A stretch of 64,000 nucleotides of DNA from the NCBI GenBank assembly GCA_965649825.1, contig OZ287704.1:434001-498000 (forward strand), given 5' to 3'. The stretch's first letter is position 1. Each line of letters opens with the position of its first letter. Made by a program: the position numbers and the translations under genes. The notes below the pieces were generated by a model. That model saw nothing but the letters and a program-made list of their open reading frames with translations. It made no database searches and had not been told where the DNA came from. Below are positions 34,482 through 45,486 of the stretch, in pieces. This DNA comes from Penicillus capitatus. Its lineage: Eukaryota > Chlorophyta.

Positions 34482-35729
34482 GTGCATGCGACGTTCCCTT
34501 CTCACATTCCGATGGATGCGCGAAGTGCCATTGTCGCCTATTTCGGCCTCCCCCACGTCCCCACGCTGCAGAATCGAAGACTATGGAGTCTGTCCGTCGC
34601 CCTTTCGGTGACAGGATTCGGGCTGTACGCTCTGTACCAACAGGAGCGCATCCACGAATTCTCGACGAAGCTGCGGAGAGCCGTCCGAGCAGGACTCAAC
34701 GCCGTGGACACCGTGTCGAGACTCGCCGAGATTTCTGGCACACTGGTCTCGGACATCCAAACCTACCTCGAATCCGACGCGAAGTGCATTCCGCGAAGCA
34801 TCAGTCGAACGACGGAACTGATGACGACGCCAGAATTCCGAACGGCAGCCCGTTCCCTGGTGATGGCCTTCTTCGAAGGAATGGCCGTCAGTGGTGGCGA
34901 CGAGACATCGTTGAAGAGTCACGACGTCCTGGAGAATCTCGTCGAGCGCGTCATCGTTCGGGCAACGCGGCGTCCTGATCTGCTGTCGCTCGCGATTCGG
35001 CTGGCCACTCGACACGGCGCGGAGGAGCTGCTGCAGGTCCTCAGCGATTTCAAATCGCCTCTGATCGGCAGCCAGACGGGCCACGCGTCGACGCCGATCG
35101 ATCTCATGCTCTCGCTCATGTCGACCCCAAACGGCCGATGCGTCATGTCGTCCATCGTCACGGCGTTCGCCTCCACGCTCGTGACGGTCGTGATCGAGAA
35201 GTCGCAAGGAGTGGATTCGTGGGACGAGATCTTCCGCGTCATCTCGCGTCCCAACAACATGCGATTCATCAGCCAACTGGCGGGCGTGTCGTCGAGGGAG
35301 TTCGCCCGATCCCTTGTCCACGCGCTGACGGACACGCGACCGCGGGGGAGCCAACACGTCCCGGTGTGTACGGAGATTCGGGCCGAGGTGGACTACCCCG
35401 TCCCTCCGGTCCCCACCCCCATCAGGCGTCCGCACTCCGAACCGCTGCTGCAGAGCGTGACAGCGGACACCGTGTCGTCTCTGGCGAAGTCCATAGCCGT
35501 GGTCGCTCAGGACGAAGATCACCGTCAGCTCTTCTACCAGTTCTGCGGACGGGCGTCCGCGGACCTTGCGAAGATCCTGCTGTCCGATTTCCTCAAGTGG
35601 TTCCATAGGAGGATCTGTACAGACTGCGTTGTTCATCTGGGCTCTCTGCTGTTCGAATTTCTCCTCTTCTGCGCCATTCCGCTGATCTACGTCATGTCGA
35701 CGAGTCTATCGATGGACGCCCGTCAGTGA
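34482..35729 (+). CDS. Membrane protein of the PHLOEM PROTEIN 2-LIKE A10 type
   Basis: Single open frame, 415 aa (405 if the ATG at 34512 is used). A TM helix near the N-terminus (RRLWSLSVALSVTGFGLYAL, ~33-52) and another near the C-terminus (LGSLLFEFLLFCAIPLIYVM) bracket a helical body. The order of features resembles the plant PP2-A10 family as I remember it: basic residues then TM then YxxY, SDIQTYLESDAKCIPRSI, STPNGRCVMSSIVTAFASTL, DEIFRVISRPNNMRFISQLA. No function is established for that family that I can cite; an organelle membrane location is plausible. Recognition rests on remembered sequence, so the family call is moderate while the gene itself is secure. GC content is higher than in neighbours. 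Confidence 0.65.
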   Translation: MHATFPSHIPMDARSAIVAYFGLPHVPTLQNRRLWSLSVALSVTGFGLYALYQQERIHEFSTKLRRAVRAGLNAVDTVSRLAEISGTLVSDIQTYLESDAKCIPRSISRTTELMTTPEFRTAARSLVMAFFEGMAVSGGDETSLKSHDVLENLVERVIVRATRRPDLLSLAIRLATRHGAEELLQVLSDFKSPLIGSQTGHASTPIDLMLSLMSTPNGRCVMSSIVTAFASTLVTVVIEKSQGVDSWDEIFRVISRPNNMRFISQLAGVSSREFARSLVHALTDTRPRGSQHVPVCTEIRAEVDYPVPPVPTPIRRPHSEPLLQSVTADTVSSLAKSIAVVAQDEDHRQLFYQFCGRASADLAKILLSDFLKWFHRRICTDCVVHLGSLLFEFLLFCAIPLIYVMSTSLSMDARQ

Positions 35730-35847
35730 CAGACAGCAAACAAACGAAGCACTCGCTCGGGAAGACGGAACCCGTTGATGCGAAGGGTTCCGTCTGCAAG
35801 TTGGTTGGTACATGCGTTTTTGCCTCACTTACTAGCAGAGACTGTTC

Positions 35848-36527
35848 TTACACGAGTTCAATACTGGACATCTCTGCATTGTCACCGCGCCGACGTTTGA
35901 TCTCCTTCTTGATGCGTGTAAAGCCGGAGTTGCGATCGGCGTATCTTTCAGGGACTTTCTCGAAGAGGCTTCTGACGAGTGCCTGATCGTAGATGAACGC
36001 CAGAGCCTGTCTTCGCGCATGGAGGTCTCCCCGTTTTGCCAGGCCGATCATTTTGTCCACATAGGAACGAATGGCTTTGGCCTTGGGCTGCGCAGCAGGG
36101 GAACCTGTGAACGATGGGTGGATCGGATCGATAGGGAGTACCGTAGTGGTCTTGATCTTTCCGTGACGGAGGATTTCTGTAACGAGACCTCGAATCAAAG
36201 CCTTCCGCTGATCCGCCGGACGGCCGAGCTTCTTGACCCTGCGCCTGTGACGCATGGCGAAGACGGTGGCGCCATTCGAAACGACGCTCGGCAGCGCGTG
36301 TTCGACGACTGCAACAGCGAACGCTCGAAGACCCGACGCGATAGCCGACGAGTCTCTCTACCTGGTTCGCAGGTCAGGAGGGATCCGTGCGTGTGCAGGC
36401 CGTCGTAGGCGATGAGGCTGCCGCGAAGGGCTTTGGCGGGAGCGAGCCTGCTCCTTGTCAGCGTACTGCAGGAGAGACGCGACGGCAGTGCCAGCTGCAG
36501 CGGCTTGGAGGCGGTGAAGACTGACAT
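35848..36527 (-). CDS. RPL17: Plastid-type ribosomal protein L17 (bL17c)
   Basis: Exons 36527-36362, 36308-36142 and 36087-35848 (introns 53 and 54 nt); 190 aa. The ~73-residue leader ([19 protein letters not shown]...) looks like a transit peptide; a phenylalanine near its N-terminus recalls red-algal and glaucophyte leaders. The mature part is unmistakable L17: [40 protein letters not shown] (created by removing the in-frame 54-nt intron), [26 protein letters not shown] and RRGDNA...IELV. It is closer to chloroplast/cyanobacterial L17 than to mitochondrial forms. L17 sits near the exit tunnel of the large subunit, where trigger factor, encoded 2.5 kb away, docks. Divergent from POP5 with 64 bp between start codons. 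Confidence 0.93.
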
Positions 36528-36591
36528 CCTTCAGACGGATCGATCTCGCTCGTCTGCTGCGGAAATCGATTAATGATCCGTAGACGTCGAA
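36528..36591. promoter_or_regulatory. 64-bp bidirectional intergenic region (RPL17/POP5)
   Basis: Only 64 bp separate the two divergent start codons, so promoter elements for both genes must lie here or inside the 5' coding regions. I see no clear TATA box. Confidence 0.5.
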
Positions 36592-37323
36592 ATGGTTCGA
36601 CCGCACTTCAGGTTCGTCCCCTTCGCTCGATCGCCTCTGCCATCCGCGTCTCGACTGCCACTCTCAGATACGTCGTCATGGAGGCCGTCACGCGGCAGGG
36701 AAATCGACGAATCGGTTTGCTGAAGCGGACGGACGTCTCTCGATTGAGTGATGCGTCCAGGGTCGTCAGATCTGTCGCAGGCGATGCGTCGATCGATTCG
36801 AGAGCGCATCGGCGAATGTGGCGCCGGACTCTCGCACTTCAAAGGTGTCCTCTTCGCTTCGCGTCTCGTCGAGGAGCAGACCTTGTGTGACGCAGTGCTG
36901 CACTACCATCCCTTCTCGGGACTCTGCATCGTCCGATGTGCGAGAGATCGACACAGAGAGGTGCCAGCGGACCACATCGGCGATCCAGAACCGAATCAAT
37001 GGTGTGATCTCTGCAGGTCTGCGATGCCTGCTGTGCAGTGAAGCACGTTGGATTCGAAGACATCGAGATCAGACACGTCAAGACCTCGGGTCGTCTCGAT
37101 TTCTCCCCTTCCTTCTCTTGTGGACATCTCGCTTAACGAGGCAGGTCGGTTCGCGAACTGTCGTGGATTTGTCTATCACTCTACCCAAGCCCGTCGCAAA
37201 CACATCCGCATGAGCGACAAAGTGCGCGTCTCTGCACTTTCCTTTTTCATCGAATGCTACACTGTTCAGGAAACAAAAGAGTTCGATGCTCTGCAGCAGA
37301 CTCTCGTGCAGCTGCGTTTCTGA
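36592..37323 (+). CDS. POP5: RNase P/MRP subunit POP5
   Basis: Six exons: 36592-36611, 36668-36714, 36770-36844, 36896-36960, 37017-37089 and 37145-37323 (introns 56, 55, 51, 56 and 55 nt); 152 aa. The spliced protein begins MVRPHFRYVVMEAVTRQGNR like POP5 (MVR-x-K-x-RY), continues DLSQAMRRSIRERIGECGAG, VLHYHPFSGLCIVRCARD (the strand with the conserved IVR), and HVKTSGRFANCR, the HVSGT/IR-CQ position. POP5 is the small RNA-binding subunit of RNase P and RNase MRP that helps process tRNA 5' ends and pre-rRNA in the nucleus. Five introns in 459 coding bases, each 51-56 nt, make it one of the densest genes here; no single long open frame reveals it. The tail after HVKTSGR is longer than usual. 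Confidence 0.85.
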
Positions 37324-38028
37324 ACGTCGTCGCACTGTCTTCTATGACGGAGGGATTTTCTGACAAGTCGTCTCTGTCACCATCGAGCGTTTCCTTTCGT
37401 TCCGCTCTCGCGAGTGTCGTGACAGTGCAGCCATATGACGGCGTCTGAATCGGAGGCGATTGTTCCCTATGCGTCTCTCGTCTTGGAGTTCACCGTCGCT
37501 CTCCTAATTTTTTGCCTATCCACCTCGACCTGCGTCAGCGCCTCGTATAAAGAAGTGTCTGCAGATTTCTCACTCTAGCGCGAGTGGCAATCGCCAAGCG
37601 ACTCGACGCGCCATCTTGCCAGGGTAGAACGCGTCTATCCTTTCGCAAGAGACCACCCTTCAGAAATCACTTTCCTGTTCCATCTATATCGCAAACAGAG
37701 GCATCCACTATCAATTCTCAATAGCAGGACACCGAATCCGACAGACCACTCGACGTGATGTTTGATTGGAAAGCGACGCGCAGAGCAGCAGATCGCGACC
37801 ATATATCCACGGCATCCATCTTCAAAGCGTCTGTCTATCTATCCCAGATGCATCGTCGTTAATGGGCCGATGTGACGATTCGTTCTCGATGACACGTCGC
37901 GGAAGTCGTTGCTTCCTAAGGCCAGAACACAGCTTCCGTTCTACAGAGGGAGATTCTTCACCGAAGGCGTTTTCCAAAGCAGAGCGCCGTCGCGTCGGCG
38001 TGCAAGGTCGACTGTGAGATTCCAGCCT
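37324..38028. other. Intergenic
   Basis: No gene found between POP5 and the zinc-ribbon gene. Short frames lack domains. It presumably includes the 3' UTR of POP5 and the promoter of the next gene. Confidence 0.5.
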
Positions 38029-38637
38029 ATGGATCGGCGATGCTCTTCGAAAGACTGCTCTGGGTGCGGTCGTCGGAGACCCAAGACGCATTTTGCCCGC
38101 AACACCCGTGATGCCTCCGGTCTGCAGCCCTGGTGCAGAAGCTGCCATCGAAGGTACCTGTCTAAGAAGCCCAAGGTCTTGGCGCCAACTGTCCACGACA
38201 AGCGTTGCTCGACCTGCCAGAAGATAAAATCCGTCCGGTACTTCAACAAGGACATCAGTAAGCCGTCAGGGGTCCGGTCCCAGTGCAATGCCTGTCGAAG
38301 CGAGCAACGCCATGCGCAGCGTCACGCCGATCGGCGTCGTCTCCATCGCTCTGAAGAATCGCGCGGTGCGCAAAAACCGAACCAAAAGAAGCGAAAGAGA
38401 CAGGCGAATGCGCCAGACGACAGTGCAAGGGGCAAGGAGACGTCAGTCGTGCCTCCGACGGAGTCTACGGTCGCCTCCAGACAACGAGATCTTCGTGCGG
38501 AAGTCCAGAGATCTGACGTCGCCAAGACGCCGGCCACGATGCGACATTGTTTCTGTTCTCTGTCGCCGTCTGAGATGCGACTGGCAGCTCTGTTAACAGT
38601 GGCCGATTACGAGTCAACGAAGTCTGTCTGCCTTTAA
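38029..38637 (+). CDS. Small basic protein with two zinc-ribbon-like repeats
   Basis: Open frame of 202 aa from ATG 38029 (an upstream in-frame start at 37909 adds 40 residues). Two direct repeats carry paired CxxC motifs: CSGCGRRRPKTHFARN...GLQPWCRSC and CSTCQKIKSVRYFNKD...GVRSQCNAC, each with an aromatic F after the first pair and a glycine before the second. This treble-clef/zinc-ribbon layout is known from the N-terminal region of some phage and organelle HNH/recombination endonuclease VII-type proteins, but no HNH residues follow; the rest is basic (NQKKRKRQANA). It probably binds nucleic acid. No close neighbour suggests a pathway. Confidence 0.65.
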   Translation: MDRRCSSKDCSGCGRRRPKTHFARNTRDASGLQPWCRSCHRRYLSKKPKVLAPTVHDKRCSTCQKIKSVRYFNKDISKPSGVRSQCNACRSEQRHAQRHADRRRLHRSEESRGAQKPNQKKRKRQANAPDDSARGKETSVVPPTESTVASRQRDLRAEVQRSDVAKTPATMRHCFCSLSPSEMRLAALLTVADYESTKSVCL

Positions 38638-39193
38638 CCGACCCTTTTCTTTTTGACGTGACGTTTGCGTCTTGCCGGCAGTGGCTAGCTAACTCGCACC
38701 GTGACACCGCGTTCGTTTGACAAGCAGACCAACACGGACCGAAGTCACATCGGCAGTGAAGGTGTTGCCTTGTATTCTGATTGACGCATTCCGAGTTTCT
38801 TTGCTGACACGAATAGTCGAAGCTCTCTCTGCAGTTTGTGCAATACTTGACTAGAGATGATCCCCTGGAAGATCCACGAGAGTCCTTCAACAGAGGTCGA
38901 GCGATGTCGACATCCATGTCGGCACACGCAGTCCTGCTCATCGGCGTCATCGATCGAATCTTATTCGCAAGAGCTTCAAAGTGTGCGGCAGATAAGCGTC
39001 CATAACTTGACTTCTTTGGGAACCATTACTCCTTGCGAAAGACCGATGGATGCGTCCTCTAATAGGGCCGATGCATTTGTCGGAGGCGATGGATGAACGA
39101 TTCGAGAACTCTGGCCAACGATTACATGTCGCGATCGCATGGTGCCCTCTCACTGACTCTCTTGTGTCTCCCTGCAGAACCCGGTTTTATCGT
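38638..39193. other. Intergenic, convergent 3' ends
   Basis: A 161-codon minus-strand frame (38950-38465) overlapping the zinc-ribbon gene is cysteine-rich but has no recognisable domain and is most likely a shadow. Nothing else is visible. Confidence 0.4.
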
Positions 39194-40030
39194 TTACGAA
39201 AACCAACAAATGTACCCCTTTTGGAGCCGCGACCGAAGCTCTTCTATTGCCCTTCTCTTTGCTTCGCACACTTGCAAGATCTCAAAGTTCTTCCGGATCA
39301 GATGGTGCCACTCCCTGTCCAGCTTGGCCAACTTCTTTCCCACTTCCATCTGAAAAAACGTCGTTCGTCCTTTGGGGATAGTCAGTCGGCTTTCATCTGA
39401 CCTGCGAAAGCTTCCTCTTCTTGTTGATCTCGGCAATCTGCTCCTTCGAACTCGAGAGAGCGTTCCTGTACTCGTCATCGACTCTATGTGACTGCTCGTT
39501 CGCTTTCTTCCAGACAGCTGGCGCGAACTTCAGTTCCAGTTCCAGGTTCAGCGTCCTGTATTTGGCCAGCCCCTTTCTGCGTAACGTCGGAATTTGACGC
39601 TGGGCATCACCTCAGTCTCTGATTCTCCAGCTGAGCTTGGGCGTTGCGCAATGTCCATCCCCATGCATCCGGATCATTCTGCCAGTCGAGAGGCGGCTCC
39701 GGCAGCGCGTACCTGTCAGCAGATGCCTGTCATGTGAACGGGGTCTGCATTTGGCCGACCTCTGAGTGTCTAGGCTTTCCATCGCTTTTCCGTTCTTGAC
39801 TCTCTTGTACTCGGTCTGGAGCGCTTCGGACCCGCCGAAGGAAGGCTGGCCGATCGGCGACATGCCATTCAGGTAGTCTTTCGGTTTCTTTTCGCTCTTC
39901 TCCTTCTGAAGGGTTCCTTTTTAGCGGCGAATCGAATCATCCAGCAGACGCGCACCTCTTCGGCTATGAGCCGGTCGACCTGCTCCTGCTCCTCTCGTGT
40001 TATGGTGTCGATGTAGGGCAGGGCGTCCAT
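39194..40030 (-). CDS. BCAS2: Pre-mRNA-splicing factor SPF27 (BCAS2 homologue)
   Basis: Five exons: 40030-39956, 39905-39760, 39712-39611, 39555-39402 and 39349-39194 (introns 50, 47, 55 and 52 nt); 210 aa. The spliced protein opens MDALPYIDTITREEQEQVDR, matching the invariant DALPY-D start of SPF27. It continues QRYALPEPPLDWQNDPDAWG, AQLENQRLRTLNLELELKF, APAVWK and the coiled coil ending LDREWHHLIRKNFEIL. SPF27 is a core member of the Prp19/NineTeen complex, which activates the spliceosome. The second and fourth introns start GTC instead of GTA/GTG. No exon alone shows the gene clearly; the assembly is what identifies it. Confidence 0.88.
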
Positions 40031-41411
40031 CGCACGGCTTTACAAAAGACACGCGTGTCCAATCGCTCGCGGACTTATGATGCAACAAATCAAGAATGAT
40101 TCGTTCGTCACACGTGCGCGATAGCAACAGGATCCAGGTATTGAATATATCGAGATGCCGTCACACGCGTCAACCGGAGACGGGCGTTGCAGGTTCTGCT
40201 ATCCTCGAACAGACGAGCTTCGACTAGTCTGGCTCCAGCACAAAGAGATTTCGCACATTGGTACAGGAGTTGTGTCTCACGGAGAGGGATGTTCGTGTCG
40301 AAGTCTCTCTCGTCTGCCTCAGCTGCGGTGGATGCATCTCACAGTGATAGAGGCTTCGCAATCGCCACATAAGCGGTAGTCTGGATTGGATTACGATTAC
40401 TGAGGATTCGTTCATCCTATTGCAAAGACTCCGAATCGCACTTTCGTCGTTGATCACACTTCTTCGAGACAGAAGGGGAATGTCTATCGACTCGAGAAGA
40501 AAAGATGGATGGAATCGGAAAGGATTGGCACTTCCGAGAAAAAGCTGTACACGGGAGGATTCTTGGATCTGTGTACGAATGTATGCCCTATGCATTGGGA
40601 GCGTGCACCCGAACATCGTTTCACAGTCAAGTGTATCACTGTTCACCTCGAAGCGACTGACGGTCTGGTGCATCCAGGAAGCACACCTGTTCTATGCAGA
40701 CAGCACAGTGGCCCTTCAGCGCTATTCGACTAGTAAACGAAATCAATTGATTTGGTTACAAATTATGTACGGAGTTGATTAACATGCGGATCCGGTGTCA
40801 TTCCTTTATCTGCAAGTACCTTTTTGTGATCATGTATTTCCTGCGTACTGGCATAAGAGGTTGTCCCCATCTCGAATCCTCTGATCTCGGATAGGAGTCT
40901 GCACCAATGTCTTCGTACCTCATGTCCATCTAGTCCAAGTGCCACCACAGGGTTGTGCAGCATATTAGTCTCGCCAGCGAGAATCAGCTAATTCTCACCA
41001 AAGGTATGTCTTCGAGCGACTGTCGTGTTTGAGCGATCCATTATTCCCATCACTAACACGACAGCCGTTAAGGGATTGGCAGAGAGAGTGGCGACATTGC
41101 CGCCTACCTTCCAACCCTCCAGACCGGCATTATGTTGGTTAGAACAAAGTGTAGGAGGCATTCGGTCGTGGATCCGGTCGATGAGGAGGTCCCTCGGATT
41201 TAAGGATCCGTTCGACGAGTTCGAGTCTCGCGGATCTTCGCGGCGGGACTGTCATGACACCGTCCCTACGGTTGACGGTACCGCAGACGGATGATACCTT
41301 TTCAATCGCTGCGGCGTTCGGACCATTGTCGATTTTCGGTTTCCGAATTGACAGCCTTTGCCAAATCTTCGGCGAACTTTTCTTCAACTGCGAACGCACT
41401 CTCGAAGCATC
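40031..41411. other. Unresolved stretch upstream of SPF27 and RCC1 copy A
   Basis: Open frames on both strands (for example minus 40673-40224 and minus 40963-40763) have mixed protein-like composition, suggesting an intron-rich gene. I could not build a product or see a domain. Confidence 0.25.
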
Positions 41412-42984
41412 ATGACGAACAAGCGCACGCGCGGTGGTCCTCGAAAGGAGTCACCGACTGAACAACGCAAAAGGGCCAGAGAAGCGACGATGTTCGAACA
41501 CGTGAGCCGCGTCTGTAGACTCGGAGTCCCTCCTCAGAACGCTGGGTGTCGGAACGCAGGTCGTCGGAGCTCTGCTCTACCTCTGGGGGAGCAACGCCTT
41601 CGGTCAGCTGGGTTTTGGAGATACGATCATGGAACGCGTCCGTCCAGCCCTCTCCGCCTTCGAGAAGAAGGTGCGCCCGGTTCCGCTTCTCGTTCGTCGG
41701 ACCTCTAACCGTCTTCCTTCTCGCGATCCAGGTGATGGACGTGGCAACTGGCGGCATGCACACCGTCGTGCTTCTGGAAGACGGGACTCTCTGGAGCGCC
41801 GGTGTGAACGACGACGGGGCCCTTGGACGCGAAACGGCAATCGACGAGAACGGGGATCCCGTGCCCGACAAAGACGCCACGCACTTCGGCCAGATCGCCA
41901 TGCCCAGAAGCGCTGCCCCGGTGGTGCAGTTGGCGTGCAGCGACAGTGCATCCTTTGCCTTGACCCTCGACGGCAGCGTCTACGGCTGGGGCGCTTACCG
42001 CAACGAACACGGCGTGTTTGGATTCTCGGAGTGGGTGAAGTGCCAGGCGACGCCCGTCAGAGTCTACGTTCCCGGCGGACGCAAGGCGCCGGTGACCAAG
42101 ATCGCAGCCGGGGCCAACCACGTCGTCGGCATCCTCAAGGTACGTTTCGGCGATCGACCGTCTCGGTGTGTAAGGGTTATGTTTGGCACACAGGACGGAG
42201 GAGCCATCTCATGGGGCGATGGCGACCAGGGACAGCTAGGACGCGTCTCTCTGCGCCACTCGCGCCGTCCGAACATCATCCGCCGCACGATGCTCACTCC
42301 CACGAAGATCGCCGGATGTCGATCGATGGAGTTCTCGGACGTCTTCTGCGGGGAGTACTCGACGTTCCTCAGGGCGACGAACGGACACTTCTTCGCTTTC
42401 GGACTCAACAACTGCTGTCAGCTGGCGATCCCCCACCCCAGAACGCTCAGCAACGAGGACACCCAGACGCCAGAGTCGAGAGCGAGCAACCTGGTGACCC
42501 TGCTGAAGCCGACCTGGGTGGAGGCCTTCCGGACTCTGGACATCCTCAAGGTGGCTCCGGGAAAGGACCACGGAATCGCCGTCAGCGAAGCTGGATGTGT
42601 CTACTCGTGGGGCGTGCCGACATACGGAGTACTGGGACGCGCCAACATGGTGGAACTGGTCGGCGACACGACTCCATTCCCAGTTCCAGATATGGTGAGC
42701 GGACTGGAGGAGAAGACGATCGTAGACGTCGCATCGGGACAGGTGCGTGTTCCATCTTTGTGACACTTGACGTTTACGTTTGTTGTGCTTAGGTGATCTC
42801 CGGCTGCATCGACAGCGCCGGAGATTTGTACACTTGGGGAGCGGCCATCAACGATATGTTGGGCCACCAAGTGAACGATGATCTTCTCCTGCCTCGGAAG
42901 GTACCGAGGACGAAGCACACCGAGGGGAAGACATTTAGGGCACTTAGATTTGGCGGGCAGCATTGCGCCATGATGGCGGATTAG
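41412..42984 (+). CDS. RCC1: RCC1-type regulator of chromosome condensation (Ran GEF), copy A
   Basis: Five exons: 41412-41501, 41560-41670, 41732-42139, 42194-42742 and 42793-42984 (introns 58, 61, 54 and 50 nt); 449 aa. The basic N-terminus (MTNKRTRGGPRKES) resembles a nuclear localisation/chromatin-binding tail. Seven-bladed RCC1 repeats follow, each with the WGxxxxGQLG-type strand: YLWGSNAFGQLGFGD, MHTVVLLEDGTLWSAGVNDD, DGAISWGDGDQGQLGR, CVYSWGVPTYGVLGR. RCC1 is the chromatin-bound exchange factor that makes Ran-GTP in the nucleus. Where human RCC1 has the catalytically important Asp182 (GNDH), this protein has GANH; the later His304 position is kept (GKDHG). Exon 4 is 549 nt, identical in length to copy B. 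Confidence 0.88.
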
Positions 42985-45486
42985 CCAGGATGGCCTAGAT
43001 GAGTTTATTACTTGTAGGACATTTCTGTTTAAAAGTTCATTTTAATCTGCAAAGTCCCGACGCGGGAAGGACAACGATACGCATCTATTGTGTCATTTGT
43101 GAAAATCGAACGCGTCGCCGCTATCGTTTCTATTGCCAATGGCTTTGTTGTGACAATCGGACAAGCCGTGGTTACAGACCGTATACGCTAATTCGTAAGG
43201 CTAAAGGGTGTATCCATTCGAGAGTTCTGCTCTCTAAGTACACCTCAATGCTTTTGTCGTTCGACAGTTACTCTAATCGTGTCCATGCGTGGATCGAACG
43301 AGGCAAGGGAGATGCATGCCTCCTAACGTGATCTACGCGTCCGGAACATGCGGGTTGAAGTGAAAACACCTTAAGAAGCAAATAGCGTCTCCACCACACG
43401 TCTATAAGACTCAGTCAGAGGATGGTGAGCATAATTCCTTCCTAAAGAGACAGCTCATACAACCTGTGACTATAAGAAATAAGAATTGAAGTGCGATTCG
43501 GATCTTCCTTATCATTTCTTGAGCCTTTACTGATTTCTGTCACGCTCAACAATCGACTTGTCATCGTGGCAGCACAATCTTTCGAACAAACCAACGCAAT
43601 TTGTGTTCCCAAACCAGAAAAAAGCACACAATGTAACAAAGTCATTAGAATCTTATCTCTGAAGATCATCTGTAGAAATCATAAACAGATGCTTTGGTCC
43701 ACTCATTGAAAGAAGACTTGCTCTCCTGGGAGCACCATGTCGATCATTACGGTTTGCGGCGGGAAGCAAACTGCCACATATCAAACAGCGAAAGATCTCG
43801 AAGAATCTCTGCTGACCGAATTCGGCGCTTGTCCCACGGGACAACATCACCGGTCATCAGGTGAGTCGGCGTTCGGCCCTCAACAGGTCCAGCTAGGGAT
43901 CGCAGCCAGACTTTGTCTGTCTAGCGATGCCGTGGACGGTTTTCCTCTTTTCATGTCTCGACTTGCCGAACGATACCCCACAATGTATTCAGCTCGTGAG
44001 ATTTCTCCCGTGCAAAAGCAACTGTGACTGACACGGGATCGTATAAACGTTGCATTACTTCCTTTGGCGTTCAAAGCTTGCCAACGTGCACGTTAAGGTC
44101 TCTTAAGTACGACCTCTTGATGGATTTGCATTTCTCCGTTGCAAAGGAACTGCTTCTGGTGTTATCAGTTGAGTTTTTTTCGTGCAGAAAGAGAAGCATC
44201 CTTTGATTCTACTTTCTCGGTCTCCATCTCGTTCAGTCGCCAAACAGTTCCGTTAATACACTGCTGTCCTCCTCCTACCGCGTGTGGCTGCAGAGTCTGC
44301 TCGCCATACGATCACATCCCAAAATTGATAACTGTTCCCTCGCAGATGTCAGCTGACAACACGCTCTAGCGCGGCTCAGAGTGAGTCAGCAAGGCCGACC
44401 TTGGTTGAACACAGGAAGTTCTGATCTTCCCCGCGACCTCGATCCGAGTGTGTCCTTGACCATCCGGCAGGACAGTTGTTCGAAACTGCCCTCCTGATCA
44501 AACGCAAAGCACATCGCTTGTCCAGGAAACTCGCTGCTGAAGTCCTCAGCCACCTCAGAGTTTGCACCCCGAAGGGTTCGATCTGGAACGCGCACTGCGA
44601 AGAGCGAGAGGGATCGGCCGCGGATCGATCTCTTGGGGGTTTGTGTTCAGCGCGCCAGTGATGGATGGATTCGTGAGAGATGCTTCCTTTGGCTTTCCTT
44701 CCATGATGTCAGCAATGGTACTTGCACTTGAAACAAACCTGGTAAGTGTTTTTTGGCCAACGTGATGCGAAGCCGAGACTCCGGCCGGATCTCTCACTGC
44801 GGAGCCAGTTAACATTCGGGTATGGAACACTGCCATGGTCTTTGGAAGGGCAGATTGTACAGTGAAGTTCGCTGTCTGGCCTAGATGAGCCGAATAGAGT
44901 GCATCAAGTATTCTATGTGGACAAATTGCACTTCACGTAGCCAATCAGTGGGCGAAGATGGAGCCGTTAGCCGGAGAACTAGGTTAAGCTTCTGTATTTC
45001 TGCGAAACACATCGGCATGAGGGCGCCGCTTCGTCAAACCAGTTGGGCACTCTTTGACAGAGTGGTTTCTTCGGACAACTTATGTACTCATATCCAGCTG
45101 TCGTCCTCTGGTGATAAGACAATGTCTAGAGGTTTTTCTCCCAAGGGATTTTGTCGACGCTCGATGATCGAGGACAAGCGGCGTCGAGATGCCACAGTGG
45201 GAACCATCTTCGCCGGTTTTCTCTGTGGCGTTGGCACCGGGTGCCTTCCAAAGGCCAACAGGGATGCAGCAGTGGATCGACGAATTGCCACGTGGGCAAC
45301 CGTTTGTTCCGAGATTGAAGGTCACGGATTTAAATGACAAGTACCCATTTACGGCATTCTGCTCACTCGTCGTTCTGCATTCGTGCATTTCGCAAACTCT
45401 CCTCGAGTCTTGCCGCTTCAAGCGACAGTACACGCGCCGCAAAGGCAAACGAAGCCGTACCTTACTCGCCGACGCACAGTTCGACC
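42985..45486. other. Unresolved stretch between the RCC1 paralogues
   Basis: Several short protein-like frames occur on both strands, such as plus 43737-44027 (starting MSIITVCGGKQTATYQ), plus 44562-44765 and minus 45448-45080, but no model joins them and no domain is clear. At least one small intron-rich gene is likely here. Confidence 0.25.

Noticed and set aside
34581-35636. 351-codon minus-strand frame opposite the PP2A10-like gene
   Set aside because: Arg/Asp/His-rich composition typical of an antisense shadow in GC-rich coding sequence; the plus frame has TM helices and family-like motifs.
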